Counted from the stretch's first letter, positions 1-11,900 are shown. The stretch is DNA of 64,000 nucleotides from Perilla frutescens (GCA_026008535.1 BRKX01000009.1:46993001-47057000), one strand, 5' to 3'. Numbers and translations: made by a program. Notes: generated from the sequence alone by a model not told the origin.

Positions 1-2423
1 ATGCCTTTTGGATTGTCTAATGCACCAGGCATGTTTATGGATCTAATGAATCGGGTATTTCATCCATATTTAGATCAATTCATCATTATGTTCATTGATG
101 ACATCCTGATTTATTCAAAAGATAAGGAGCAACACGCAGCACACCTGGGAGTTGTGCTGGAAACTCTAAGAAAGGAGAAATTGTATGCTAAGTTCAAAAA
201 GTGTGAGTTTTTGTTAGATCGTATAACATTCCTTGGGCATGTAGTGACTGCTGAAGGTATTGAGGTTGATCCAACAAAAGTAGAAGTTGTTAACAATTGG
301 AGTCCACCAACAAATGTGGGAGAAGTGAGGAGTTTTCTGGGAATGGCTGGATACTGCCGGAGGTTTATTGAAGGATTCTCCAAGATAGCCGGACCACTCA
401 CACAGCTAACACGAAAATGGGTACCATTTGAATGGACAGAAAAATGTGAGAAAAGTTTTGAGGAGCTAAAATGAAGGCTAATAACAACCCTAGTATTGAC
501 CATCCCTGATGGATCTAAGGGATTTGTGATTTACAGTGATGCATCAAAACAAGGACTAGGATGCGTCTTGATACAACAGGTAAAGGTAGTTGCTTACACT
601 TCCAGACAATTGAAGCCTCATGAGTTAAATTATCCCACTCATGATTTAGAGTTGGCCGTTGTTGTTCATGCATTGAAGATTTGGAGACATTATCTCTATG
701 GAGGTAAGTATGAGATCTATATGGATCATAAAAGTCTCAAATACTTCTTCACTCAGAAGGAATTAAATATGAGACAAAGAAGGTGGCTGGAATTAGCTAA
801 ATACTATGACTGTACGATCATGTATCACTCGGGAAAAGCTAACATTGTGGCTGATGCACTTAGTCGAAAGAAAGTGAATCCCACTAAGGGAATCACGCAG
901 CAAGAAGAGTTGATGAAGGATATTGAGAAGTTGAGCCTCGAGGTTGTGTCCAGACCAGGAGAAGCTAATGCTATAATTGCGGCACTATTAGTTCAACCGA
1001 TGCTACGAGATAGAATTAGAGTGGCACAAAAAAAGATGGTTTTCTAGAAAAGATGCGAGCAAGAGACGTGTCAGATGATTCTAAAGGATTCATGATCTCA
1101 TCAGATGGAACTCTACTCTTTAAGGGCAGAATTTGTGTGCCGAACAATGAGATAATGAGAGAAATTTTGGATGAAGCGCATCGAACGGCTTACACAGCAT
1201 ATCCTGGAAGTTCTAAGATGTATCAAGACTTAAAATGAAGTTTTTGGTGGTATGGCATGAAGAGATCGATTGTTGATTACGTTGCACGATGTTTGGCTTG
1301 TCAGTAAGTAAAAGCGGAGCTCCAATGACCGTGAGGATTGTTGAATCCTCTGGAAATACCAGAATGGAAATGGAAGCATATTACAATGGACTTTGTGATC
1401 AGACTTCCTAAGACCGTGAAGAATCATGATGCGATTTGGGTTATAGTTGATCGACTGACAAAATCAGCTCACTTTTTACCCGTACCAATGACGTTCACTA
1501 TGGATCAACTCGCTCAGCTATACATTCGAGAAGTAGTCCAACTACACGGAGTCCCAGTGTCTATAATATCAGATCGAGATCCTCGTTTCAAATCGAGATT
1601 TTGGACAAGCTTACATGCGGCATTGGGCACGAAGCTAAAGTTTTCAACTGCATATCATCCTCAGATAGATGGCCAATCGGAAAGAACTATACAGACGTTG
1701 GAAGATATGTTGCGGACTTGCGTCATGGATTTAGGAGATAGCTGGGAGGCACATTTACCATTAGTGAAATTTACCTATAATAATAGTTTCCACTCTAGCA
1801 TTCACATGGCTCCGTATGAAGCCCTATACGAATGAAAATGTAGATCACCGGCGTATTGGGATGAAGTTGGAGAGAGAAAAATTTTAGGTCTCGAAATAGT
1901 TGAAAAAACGGTGGAAGCAGTGGAGAAGATTCAAGGTAACATTAAAGTTGCTCAAGATCGACAGAAATCGTACGCCAACAAAAGGAGAAAAGATTTGCAT
2001 TTTGAGGTAGGTGACAAAGTGTTTTTGAAGGTTGCTCCTATGAAGGGGGTATTGAGGTTTGGGAAGAAAGGAAAATTAAGACCTCATTTTATCGGACCTT
2101 TCGAAATCTTAGAACGAATTGGTGATTTGGCTTATCGCCTAGCTCTACCATCCGGATTGTCGTTGGTGCACGATGTCTTTCATGTTTCTATGCTAAGGAA
2201 GTATTTGCATGAGCCAAGTCACACCATCAACTATGAGGAGATACAACTCAACAAAGACTTGACCTATAAAGAGGAACCTGTCGCTATTCTCGATAGGAAA
2301 ACGCATGAGTTGAGGAATCGACAAGTCTCGCTAATTAGAGAACAGTGGAGTAGGCACGGAAAAGAAGAAACAACTTGGGAACGCGAAGAAGAAATTCTAG
2401 CTAAATATCCATCCTTAGGATAA
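1..2423 (+). pseudogene. Broken pol gene of Tekay-like element (RT-RNase H-integrase-chromodomain)
   Basis: The reading starts inside RT at a MPFGLSNAP motif; the catalytic FIDDIL is at 91-108. RNase H follows (YSDAS at about 529-543, ending near VADALSRK), in the same frame as RT but past a TGA at 472-474. A frame change lies in the A-rich run near 1030-1050. Integrase occupies about 1053-1835, with MDFVIRLP, ISDRDPRF and the QSERTIQTLED block giving a D,D,E core. Stops at 1236-1238 and 1833-1835 interrupt it. The segment 1911-2423 holds the integrase C-terminus and a chromodomain-like end (ETTWEREEEIL), which in this family targets insertion to heterochromatin. The copy cannot make a full polyprotein. 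Confidence 0.9.
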
Positions 2424-2473
2424 CCTGGTAAGATAAATTTCGAGGACGAATTTTTTTTTTAAGTGGGTAGGAT

Positions 2474-3031
2474 TGTAACATCCCACTTCTTCGTGATTTA
2501 AAATTATGAAAATTATTTGATTGCTTTAAAAATTGAGTTTTTATTTATTTAATAATGCTCAATAGAATTAGTTGGACTTGAGGGAGTCCGAAATTGTGCC
2601 CCTAGTATCAAGAATATTTGTAGTTATTATTTGGGTTTTAAAAGTTTAGTTTGAACCATATAATATTTTTTTTTAGTCTTGTTTATTTAGATAAAAGTTA
2701 TATAAGTTAAGAGTATAATTTTATTTTAAGTATATAAATCACTTATGATTAATTATATATGTTAATTCGTGTGTGTGTATATATATATATATATATATTT
2801 AAACATTAGGTTTAAAAATAATTTTGGGATATGCAATAGCTAGTAGCTAGTCGGTGATGAGAGAATTATATATATACATATATATATTTAAAATAATTTT
2901 AGAATATGCAATAGCTAATATATCAACTTGTAAGAAAAGAAAACTAACCAACTAACTCAATATTTTATTCATTAAAATATAATATTGTATATATAGTTGA
3001 TAAGATTATGATTATAAAATGAGGCGGTGTG

Positions 3032-3076
<45 letters not shown>

Positions 3077-4123
3077 GTTAAATTCATTTTACGCATAAGA
3101 AGAAAAACAAATCAATCAACAAATCTGCTATCTTTAAATTTTATAAGATGATTAGGAAATAAAAAGCATACGCGGTAGTGAGCTGGAGTTAGAATACAAA
3201 GAAGGTTAGTTTTCAAATTTAGTTTAATTTTAATTTTATAAAATATAATTCAATACAAATGATTTAATTGATATTATTTAACACTAGGTGCGGCGCAATT
3301 AGGATCTTCGTCCCCTTTGTGATTCCCTATTTGATATTACGTGATCTCTATTATTAGGTGGGTAAAATTATTATCTTCAAAATAAAAGTATATGTTATTT
3401 GTTCTCTGAGTCAGAAATGTTTTTAATCCAACTCGAATTGTCGTGGATGGAATGTGGATAGCGTTTTATACGCATCATATCAGAATAGCGTTTTATACGC
3501 ACCAGAATATGTCCTATGCATAGTTCAAGATGTATTCTAGAATCAGAAGAAGAGTACCCTAAATCCATTATTCCTGCGATTTATTTATGTTGGATAAAAA
3601 TTAAGAAATTCTCATGATCCCCCCACCACTGAGTACATTTTAAGAGTGCTCACCCCACATTTTTAAATGTTTTCAGGTAAGTGAGCTGGGAGCAGCGCGA
3701 TGGAAATAGGGGTGAACTTTCTCAAAATGTTTCCAATGCTTGACCTTAACTTTTGCACTTGTTTCTGAAAGTAAACTATTTTGAATTTAGTATTTTGGTG
3801 TTTGTTAGTAGTGTTTGGTCTAACTTAATGTAGTGGTTTGCTAATATGGTTTTATTAATATTAGGAGCGTGAATTTTATATTTTAAACTTGTGAGTTCCT
3901 TTTTGAAATGAACTTGGTGTTTATGTAATACAGGTACTTTGTTCTCAGTACATATATTTTTGAAAAATATAAATTTTGTGTTCTATTTTTCTTCTTAGGA
4001 TTTCTATCATGATTATTTTATAATGGAAAAAAAAATTATTCGAACTGATATTTTTATTAATAATTTTCCGCCTTCAAGAATAGAAAGATTAACATTTTAA
4101 ATTATAGAATTTAGGGTGTTACA
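2474..4123 (+). repeat. 3' LTR of Tekay-like element
   Basis: About 1650 bp bounded by TGTAACATCCC and GGGTGTTACA, so the ends are complementary. It follows the purine/T-rich tract used to prime plus-strand synthesis. It contains two TA-rich microsatellites (about 2769-2798 and 3036-3073). No ORF inside is believable. Its partner LTR is outside the window, so divergence cannot be used for dating. Confidence 0.85.
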
Positions 4124-4434
4124 CAAACAAAGTAAATTACTTCAAAAATATTCGGATATAAAATTAGTGAAGCAAAATGAGTATAGAGTATTATTAAAAT
4201 CAACTTAAGATTTATACTAAGGAAAATAGTCTTTATTAGTTTGATTATTATCAGAAAGAGATTAAAAATTCTAAGTGTTCGCTTAAAGCCATTGAAATTC
4301 AAGTTAATATTTCTATAACATAAAATGTTTATCTTTATATTATTTTTGGTATTTAGCTTAATTGATTAAGTCTGTGTGAACTTTATCTGTTATTGTTCCC
4401 TTGAAACCTCAAGTCACATGACCTTGGTGTCCTG

Positions 4435-5280
4435 TTGTTGCCAGTGATTGGTGTTTGGGATTTTTGCGTAACATTGACAATGATAGGGATTTTAGTAATG
4501 GATAAATTAATTAAGGGTTTATCTTTTAAGGCTAGTACCTCTAATAATATTAGGGATGAAGAAAAGAAGGTTAATAAGAAGAACAGAGAGATTATGATTC
4601 TCAAGAATAATTTTGAGAAAAATCTTAATGATTGTAAAATGCTTGTTTATTGTCCATCTAATATTTATAAATCTAATGGAAGTTTTATTAGAAAAATTGA
4701 CTATGTTGTTAAGATTGTTGCAGAATCAGTCTTATAGACAACTATCAGTCTTTCATTTATTTTTCCAAACCCTCTTAAATGAGCATAAAAGGAAATTTAA
4801 GTTTCTCCATATAGGAATGATTCAAATTGCTCTCAAACCAACTACTAGGCTCGGACTAAATAATTCTACTATAATTTTTGTTAGAGATAAAAGACAAAAT
4901 AGATTTCATGATTCATTATTAGGAATAGTTGAATATAGTCTATTTGATGCGCCAATATAGTTTTCATGCTTTCCTAACTTTGTGATCTCATTATCAGATC
5001 CTACAATACATCATTCTTTATGCTTAGATATTAAAATTAATGGTTATGATTTAAGAACAAATGCCCAGGATGTTATTCTTATTTATAGAATATATTATAA
5101 GCTTATGAATACTAACTTTCCGGATATTAGAAAATTTTCTTTAAATAATAAAAATGTTGCAACTTTATTTATTACAAATGTTGCTAAAAGCAATACTGTA
5201 GTTCCAAAAATAATATCTTGGGATATGGTTAAGTTACCTGAAAAATGGATTCTTGAGGAAGCAAATGAACCTGTTAAATA
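4435..5280 (+). pseudogene. Pararetrovirus movement-protein region, broken
   Basis: Resembles the 30K-type movement protein of caulimovirids, which carries virus through plasmodesmata. The segment 4435-4737 is charged and lies in another frame from what follows. The core runs in one frame from about 4740 to 5280, with the blocks LHIGMIQIALKPTTRLGLNN, ISLSDPTIHHSL and YRIYYKLMNT. It is cut by an in-frame TAG at 4958-4960. The frame changes near 4735. Assignment rests on remembered family features, not on a search. Confidence 0.7.
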
Positions 5281-6450
5281 GGAATATTCAAAATTAGAAC
5301 AAATCATTGAGTATCCTGATGGTGAAGTTGATCGAAGTTAGATTCTCTAGAGATAGAGTTACTCACCTTAATTTATGTAGAACTACTCATAGTCGAAACT
5401 GGACTTCTTCAGTTCCTATATCCCAATTTGAAAAGAAAAATGTTAGAATTAGTACAATAATGGATGGTGATAGTCAATCCAATATAAGGTTGAAATTCCT
5501 TCTTTTACGAAGGCTAGATCTCCTACACTCTCTGAGTTAGGTTTTGATGATAAAAGTGCTTTTCGTATATATACTATTAACACTAATAAATAATTTGAAT
5601 TAGACTTTCCTTACGAAGGAAAGGCTAGAGAATTATTATATTCTCCTAAAAATGATACAAAAAGAAAATGATTTTATTCCAAAAAGAAAATTGATAGTCA
5701 AAAGAAATGGTTTAAAACTTATGAAAAAATTTATTAAAGGAAGTGTTGAAATTGATTATTTCTTTGATGTAATGAAATTATTTTATAAAATTGAAAATAG
5801 AGAATTCCTTAATTTTGAGTCAGAAGAAACTATCAATAATATTGAATCTGCTTATAAAAATTTTATCCTTAAAAATAGTGAAGCAATTAGAAGCATTCAT
5901 CCGCTTGAGTCTAATTTATCTGGTAAAATTAGAGAAGATGAAGTTATTGCAACTCCTTATAGGAAAACTGGAACTTTTGAAGCTGTAGTTGAGCAAAATA
6001 TTTTTACTAATTTGTCCCTTCAGACAATTGGAAAATAATTAATTATAATTGAAAATAATGTTAATCATATTGTTGCTAAACTATTTTAGTTCAACCAACG
6101 AATAATTCTATAATTAGCAGAGAAAAGGTTTTCTTTAAACCTCTTCCTTCTGAAAAATTAGATATCAAAATTAATAAAAATCTTGAAAATTCAGAAATGT
6201 TTGAAGAAACTATAAAAAGGCTTAATAACATTAATATTAGTAAAGAAAAACAAATTGTCCCTTTAATTGAAGGGCAAAATGATGAATCAGATAATATATC
6301 CGAGTCAGATATTAATGAAAAAGAGATTTCTGAAATTTCAGAAATAGAAGAAATGTTCTTAATAAAACAAAAGGAACTTTATGAAATAAATAAAGTAGGT
6401 TATCAAAATAAAAATTATAATCTTCCTGAAAACCTTATTATCACATGCCT
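5281..6450 (+). pseudogene. Pararetrovirus polyprotein linker / coat N-terminal region, broken
   Basis: Continues the viral reading after the movement protein, with frame changes near 5300, 5500, 5650 and 6040. The pieces 5652-6038 and 6197-6499 are the longest open stretches. The second is very acidic (repeated E, S and D residues around 6270-6360), like the acidic region ahead of a pararetrovirus coat protein. The reading ends where the foldback element begins, at about 6451; beyond that the apparent ORF is foldback sequence. No enzyme motif is visible here. Confidence 0.6.
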
Positions 6451-6945
6451 GGGTAATTTCACTTTTGGTCCCATTAGAATAGGGTCAAAACACTTTTAGT
6501 CCAAAAGTTACTCTTTCGGTCTCAAATGATATTTTTCGATAATTTTTGTTCCATAAGATATTTATCCGACAATTTTAGTCTCATAAGATATTTTTCCCAT
6601 AATTTTAGTCTCATAAGATATTTTCCCAACAATTTTAATCCCAAAATTAACAATTTTGGTGAATCTGAGATGTCTTCATATGAAAATAAACAATATGTGT
6701 TCAGAAATCCAATGCATCTTGTCATTCTATCTGAAATTAATTTGTATTGTCTAGTATACCAAAGATCTCAATTAGTTTGGGACTAAAACTATTGAAAAAA
6801 TTTCTTCTGAGACTAAAAAATTATCAGAAAAATATCTTATGGGACTAAAATTGTCAAAAAAATTTCATTTGAGACCAAAAAAGTAACTTTTTGAACTAAA
6901 AGTATTTTGACCCTCTTCTAATGGGACCAAAAGTGAAACTTACTC
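6451..6945. mobile_element. Foldback / long-inverted-repeat element inside the viral relic
   Basis: The left arm begins near 6451 (TTTCACTTTTGGTCCCATTA) and the right arm is its reverse complement, ending near 6945. The arms match over about 200 bp with scattered differences, including repeated blocks of the type TTTTAGTCTCATAAGATATTTTTC. A middle of about 120 bp separates them. Coat-protein-like reading stops at the left edge and resumes at the right edge, so this is an insertion. I could not define a clean target-site duplication, so the superfamily is open; a MITE is likely. Confidence 0.75.
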
Positions 6946-6954
6946 TCATAGGCC

Positions 6955-8008
6955 CACTCTTGTTGATCTTCTTTTTGAAGAACGGGATAATTATATGGCT
7001 GCTTCGTTTGATGGAGCTTCCATCACTGAATGGAATATTGATGGTCATTCAGAATACTAGATTCAAATAAAATTGTAGTATATGACTACGTTCGCTACTG
7101 CTTGTAGATTAAAGAATACTAATGACATTAATATTGCTAAAGAAATAATTCAAGGTTTTACTGGCCAACTAAAAGGTTGGTGGGATTTCCATCTGAATGA
7201 TGAAGCTAAACAACATATATTTAATGTTGTAAAATATAAAGGAGAAAATCGTGTTGCAGATAGTGTTAACACACTAATTTATACAATTACAAACCATTTT
7301 ATTGGAATTGCATCTTTGCAATTTGATTAAACTCAAGAACAACTTATGAGTCTAAGATGTACAACTTTATCTAAGTTTAAATGGTATAAAGATGTTTTAT
7401 TTTCAAAAATTTATATGAGAGAATATAGTAAACATGATTTTTGGAAAGAAAAATTCTTTGTTGGATTACCCCATATGTTTGCAGAATGAGTTAAAACTCG
7501 AATTAAATGAAAACATCAAAGAATAATTCCTTATTCTACTTATACATATGGCGACCTTATTGTCGAAATTGTGACAGAAGGAATAAAAAATATCATTGAA
7601 AGAATAATGATAGTGAAAGAAATGGAAAAATTCATATCAGTCTACTATGAATGTCATAGAACTGGCCATTATGCTAATAAGTGCAAAGTAAAAAAGAAAA
7701 TTGAAAGTCTTAAAGTTGATGAAGAAATAAAAGGATCACTTATAAACATCTTCTTAGATGGAACTGATTCTCAAAAAGAAAATTTAAAAGTTTCTGCTAT
7801 AACAGAAGAAAAAACTGATGATTCTGAAACAGAAGAAAAAAATAGCAGTAGTGATTGTGATGGATATTGCAATTACTACAAAGCTTTATGTAAAGCTAAT
7901 GGTTTATTTGTTCTTACAAAAGAAGAAAATTGTATTCTTGATCTTATTGACAAGATCAGTGATCCAGAAGAAAAAAGAAGATTACTTCAAAAAGAAATTG
8001 AAAATTAA
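6955..8008 (+). pseudogene. Pararetrovirus coat-protein region with degenerate zinc knuckle
   Basis: After the foldback element the reading resumes with a coat-like segment (TLVDLLFEERDNY, then GFTGQLKGWWDFHL near 7150-7200). Most of it is in one frame, broken by stops at 7328-7330, 7487-7489 and 7508-7510 among others. A CCHC-like zinc knuckle is at 7646-7684 (CHRTGHYANKC), but its first cysteine position reads tyrosine. An acidic tail follows to 8008. In the family this protein packages viral nucleic acid; here it is non-functional. Confidence 0.7.
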
Positions 8009-8035
8009 ACTTATAAAAATAAAAATGAAGAAAAG

Positions 8036-8840
8036 ATGATTAAAGAACCAGAAGAAATGTATAATCTTAAAGATATTCTTAAAAGGGTAAAAAAATCTAA
8101 TGTTGTTAGTACTTCTAAATCAGAAGTTATTATTTCCAAGCTCAAACATGAAGTTCAACTTTTAAAACAAGAATTAAAAGAACTTAAAGCTAGAGTTAGT
8201 ACTTTAGAATCCAAAGAACGTATAAATAATCTTTTTGATGAAGATGGAAAGGAAAGTAAAAATGAAGCTTTCTTGGATCAAGAAGAATTAAATTCTTTAA
8301 CTTTCATAAGTATGACTGATAGAGTAATTACTCATAAATGGCATATTAAAGTTACTATAATAGTTCATAAAGAATATTATTTTTCGGCTATAGCCATAGT
8401 TGATTCGGGTGCAAATTTAAACAGCATTTAACCCTCTAATGCTGCAGATGGAAGAAAACTACAAATGGAAGAAAGTTACTTGTTAAATATAAGCTCCAAA
8501 ATACTTATGTTTGCAATAAAGGAATTTGTTTAGAAATGTCATTCTTAATGGTAATTAAAAAAAATTATCTCATGATGTAATTCTTGGCAATCCCTTTTTA
8601 CACATGTTATATACCATTAAACGTATTACAAAAAATAGAATTATAAGTGATATTAAAGGACAAAAATTAGAATTCAATTTTGTCTCTCAACCGCGTTATC
8701 ATAAGATAGATACTATTCAAAAGACTATAAAAAGAAAAGAAATTTTTTTAAATTCCTTATCACAGAAATTAGTTATAAAAAAATTGAAGAAAAAATTTAT
8801 TATCCTATTTTACATGAAAGAATCAAAGATTTACAAATTA
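8036..8840 (+). pseudogene. Pararetrovirus coiled-coil plus aspartic protease region, broken
   Basis: In the same frame as the coat region after a stop at 8006-8008. The stretch about 8110-8220 has heptad-like leucine and lysine spacing and is a likely coiled coil. The protease active-site signature D-S-G-A is at 8402-8413, followed by a stop at 8429-8431. The reading shifts to another frame by 8604, where protease-like sequence (LHMLYTIKRIT preceded by an ILGNP-like turn) continues. The viral protease cleaves the polyprotein; this copy cannot. Confidence 0.65.
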
Positions 8841-8879
8841 TAATTGAAAAAAAATATATGTTCGGATATTCTGAATGCA

Positions 8880-9760
8880 TTTTAGGAAAGAAAGAAACAT
8901 GTGGTTTCTTTACCCTATGAGCCAGACTTTAAAGAAAGTCAAATCGCTCCAAAAGCTAGGCCTATAGGTATGGGTCCTAGACATTTACAAATATGCAAAA
9001 AAGAGATTGAAGAGTTGTTACTCAAAAAACTAATTAGACCATCCAAGAGTTCTTGGAATTGTCCTGCATTTTATATCAAAAATGCAGCATAATTAGAAAG
9101 AGGTGTTCATAGGCTAGTTATTAACCATAAACCATTAAATAAAGCTTTAAGATGGATTAGATATCCAATTCCTAATAAAAAAGATTTATTAAATTGGCTT
9201 TATTAAGCAAAAATTATGTCAAAATTAATTTGACATAAAATCTGGATTTTGGCAGATTCAGATCCTTGAAAAAGATAGATACTGGATGGCATATATAGTT
9301 CCAATTGGTCATTATGAATGGAATGTTATGCCATTTGGACTTAAAAATGCTCCTTCAGAAAATTATGAATGACATATTTAGTGCTTATACAACATTTATT
9401 ATAGTATATATTGATGATGTTTTAGTTTCGTCTGAAATTATTGAATAACATTTTAAATATTTAAATATTTTTATAAATATAGTAAAGAAAGTTGGTCTTG
9501 TGCTTTCAGCAAGAAAGATTAAACTCTTTCAAAATGAAATACAATTTTTAGGACATATTATTAAACATGGAATTATTTTTCCCATTTGTAGAAGAATACT
9601 ATTTGCTGAAAAATTTCCTGATGAAATCAAAGATAAAAATCGCTACAAAGATTTCTTGGAAATCTTAATTATGTTACTGAATTTTATAAAGTATCACCTC
9701 ATAATGGTAAACCTTTATTTGAAAGATTAAAGAAAAATCTATTACATTTTTCAGGTCGAT
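8880..9760 (+). pseudogene. Pararetrovirus reverse transcriptase region, broken
   Basis: Clear caulimovirid RT blocks: PKARPIGMGPRHL, RPSKSSWNCPAFYI, RLVINHKPLNKAL and RYPIPNKKDLL in one frame to about 9206, then PIGHYEWNVMPFGLKNAP and the catalytic YIDDV at 9407-9421 in another. A stop at 9090-9092 and frame changes near 9207 and 9360 break it. The end of RT (FLGHIIKHG near 9545) is present. RNase H was not identified. A short stretch at 9825-9870 may be the last viral remnant. Confidence 0.8.
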
Positions 9761-9878
9761 CATTTACTCAGGTGATGTACGTGGTGATGTGTGATGATGG
9801 TCTTTAAAGAGATATAATTATCTAGTTTCCGCTGAATTAATGGCAAATATTTTATGTTTTAATAAAAAGTGGCGTCCC

Positions 9879-9879
<1 letters not shown>

Positions 9880-9910
<31 letters not shown>
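9880..9910. repeat. (TTA)n microsatellite
   Basis: About ten perfect TTA units directly after the last virus-like sequence. Length is likely variable between individuals. Confidence 0.95.
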
Positions 9911-10260
9911 GAAAATTGGGACGTGACATAGGGTGGGGGTTTTGCCTTATTTTGGATGGGTTTTGGTTTGACATGTCTAACGGTTTATGACCCGTTAGAC
10001 CATCATGTATAATTTTTTATCCCAAAAAAAAAACTATATAATTTACGTATTGCATTGCTTTGGAAACATCAATACAAACACTACAAGGTATACATTTCAT
10101 TGAATTACTAATAAATAAATAAAAATCATACAAATATTGCTGAGCCAAGACCTAAAATAATAAACCAGAACTTTATCCTAAATAAGTCGAAGAAAAAACA
10201 TATTCCGATTCTTCAATACCATATATATACTAAGACAAAATCAAACAAGATTTAGATTTT
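9911..10260. other. Spacer and 3' flank of BBE-like gene 1
   Basis: No gene seen. An imperfect palindrome around TCTAACGG...CCGTTAGA sits near 9976-10000. It resembles the terminal motif of the Mutator-type element at 28647 and may be a short relic of the same type. The part next to 10261 should hold the 3' UTR and poly(A) site of the minus-strand gene; no single signal could be chosen. Confidence 0.5.
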
Positions 10261-11850
10261 TCACTTCCTCCATGGAAAAATAGGAATACTTTGTTCGTTT
10301 CTGAAAAAATTATCTGGATCAACCCTCGTCTTCACTTTCACCAACCTATTAAAATTTTCCTTGAAGTAGCTCAATCCGTACACCAGTCCCTCCAAATAAC
10401 TGTTACGGCCGTTGTCGTTGACTCCAATGTCGAGATCTCTGTAGTTGAGGAAAGATTCCCGCGGCGCCATGGATACATAGGGAGTCATATACGCATACAG
10501 CTCTCTCGTCAGATGCAAGTATCGATTTGCAGCTTCCGCGCCATCTTCGTTCCAGTTCGTCGCGTATTGCAGCTTAGCAATGTTGCCAGCTCTGTGCGGA
10601 AACGGCTTCTCCGATGCTGGAATCTCGGCCATTCTTCCGCCGTATGGATTGAATGTCAGCTGCGGCGTTTGGAGCTCCACCATTTTCTTGAATAAGAGCT
10701 CTAACCCTTGTTTGGGGATCGGTTTCTTCAAGTAATCGGATTTTCTTTTGAGGTGGGTCAGGACTTGTGGGACCCTACTCAAAAGCTCGTCGACGGGAGT
10801 TCCGGTCGCGAAATTTGTCCAGAAAAGAACTGATTCGACCCAGCTCATTTCCAGACAATCTGCTTGCAGCAATCCCAATTCGGGGAAGCTGCCGTTTAGT
10901 AGGGCTACTAATTCTTGCGAGTTTCCAAGAAACATGGCGAGAAATGTAGCCCTGTTGGTTCCATTCACCACGTCTAGCGTCAGTCTAAGGAACAATTCGT
11001 GGGGAAACACGTCTGCAGAAACTTGTTGGTATCGATAGATGAGATTAGTGAAATTTTCGTCGTATGTTCTTGAAATTCTAAACACTGTCACAGTTCTGGG
11101 GACGGGAACTAATTTGATTTTGTAGGATAGAACGACACCGTAGCTGGATCCTCCGCCGCCAGTGATAGCCCAGAAAAGATCCTCCCCCATGCCTTCTCTG
11201 TCGAGGAGGCGGCCGTTGACGTCGATTATGGTTGCGTCCAGGATGTTGTCGACGGAGAGGCCGTATTTGCGCATCATATTGCCGTACCCTCCGCCGCTGA
11301 AGTGGCCGCCGACGCCGACCGTGGGGCAAACTCCGGCGGGGAAGCCATGAGTGCTGCTTTTTTCAGCAATCCTATAGTAGATTTCTCCAAGAATTGCTCC
11401 GACTTCGACCCACGCCATTTCATCTTCTACACTGACATTGATCGATCGGAAATTGAACATGTCCAAGATGAAGAAATTGGGATCATCAGACCAGTACGAA
11501 ACTCCTTCATAATCATGGCCGCCGCTGCGGATTTTCATCTGCATACCGTGAGCTTTCGCGCATAAAATGGCGGCTTGAATGTGAGAAACGTGCTGCGCGG
11601 TGATGATAAGTCTTGGTTTTGGAGTGTACGATTCATTGAAACGTAGGTTTCTTATGTAGTTTTGAAGAACGGATGAGTATGAAGAATTGTTTTGATTGTA
11701 GAGGACTGCAGAAACCGGACTGGATGAATCGGAATGATTTTCGAGGCATTGAATGAAAGCCTGTTGGGATGAAGAATTGAAACTGGCCCATGATAGAGAA
11801 ACCAGAAGGGAGCAGAAGAGAGAGAAAATTGCGATTTTAGAAGAATTCAT
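10261..11850 (-). CDS. BBE-like FAD-dependent oxidoreductase (529 aa), complete
   Basis: A single-exon gene of 529 residues, the usual size for plant berberine-bridge-enzyme-like proteins. Residues 1-22 form a signal peptide ending SWA. The FAD-binding domain follows, with both covalent flavin ligands: His112 in SGGHDYEG and Cys175 in GVCPTVGVGGHFSGGGYG. Cys35 and Cys97 match the conserved disulfide. A substrate-domain NPYGGRM (401-407) and a C-terminal BBE domain with NYRDLDIG (Tyr470, the proposed catalytic base position in relatives) and FFRNEQSIP close the protein. Several N-glycosylation sequons fit a secreted or vacuolar enzyme. Family members oxidise alkaloids, cannabinoids, monolignols or oligosaccharides using O2; the substrate here is unknown. 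The frame is intact, unlike the transposon genes around it, which argues for function. A related gene on the same strand starts at the far end of the window. Confidence 0.96.
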   Translation of the reverse strand: MNSSKIAIFSLFCSLLVSLSWASFNSSSQQAFIQCLENHSDSSSPVSAVLYNQNNSSYSSVLQNYIRNLRFNESYTPKPRLIITAQHVSHIQAAILCAKAHGMQMKIRSGGHDYEGVSYWSDDPNFFILDMFNFRSINVSVEDEMAWVEVGAILGEIYYRIAEKSSTHGFPAGVCPTVGVGGHFSGGGYGNMMRKYGLSVDNILDATIIDVNGRLLDREGMGEDLFWAITGGGGSSYGVVLSYKIKLVPVPRTVTVFRISRTYDENFTNLIYRYQQVSADVFPHELFLRLTLDVVNGTNRATFLAMFLGNSQELVALLNGSFPELGLLQADCLEMSWVESVLFWTNFATGTPVDELLSRVPQVLTHLKRKSDYLKKPIPKQGLELLFKKMVELQTPQLTFNPYGGRMAEIPASEKPFPHRAGNIAKLQYATNWNEDGAEAANRYLHLTRELYAYMTPYVSMAPRESFLNYRDLDIGVNDNGRNSYLEGLVYGLSYFKENFNRLVKVKTRVDPDNFFRNEQSIPIFPWRK

Positions 11851-11900
11851 GATCTGAAAATCTTGTGTTTTTTATATTATAATGAGGGGTTTGAGCTGGG

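Larger units (their letters stand above)
1..4123 (+). mobile_element. Tekay-like Ty3/gypsy chromovirus, 3' part
   Basis: This is the 3' part of an LTR retrotransposon; its 5' LTR, gag and protease lie before the window. Seen in order: RT end, RNase H, integrase, a C-terminal chromodomain-like segment, a polypurine/T-rich stretch just before 2474, and a 3' LTR at 2474-4123. The LTR starts TGTAACA and ends TGTTACA, typical of Tekay/Del chromoviruses. Pararetrovirus-like sequence starts directly after the LTR, so the element probably inserted into the viral copy. The 3' member of the target-site duplication would be CAAAC (4124-4128); the other member lies outside the window. Confidence 0.9.
4124..9870 (+). 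mobile_element. Endogenous pararetrovirus relic (Caulimoviridae, petuvirus-like)
   Basis: A 5.7 kb integrated copy of a plant DNA pararetrovirus. Segments of one large polyprotein appear in order on the plus strand: movement protein, a linker region, coat protein with a zinc knuckle, a coiled-coil stretch, aspartic protease and RT. This order, and the close spacing without separate gene starts, resembles petuviruses; florendovirus-like viruses are an alternative. There are no LTRs and no integrase, as expected for this family. RNase H was not recognised, so the copy is cut or too decayed after RT. Multiple stops and frame changes make it inert. The left side is split by the Tekay-like element, so more viral sequence may lie before the window. 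Confidence 0.85.

Noticed and set aside
6526..6786. ORFs inside the foldback element
   Set aside because: They arise from the inverted-repeat arms and have repetitive, non-protein-like composition.
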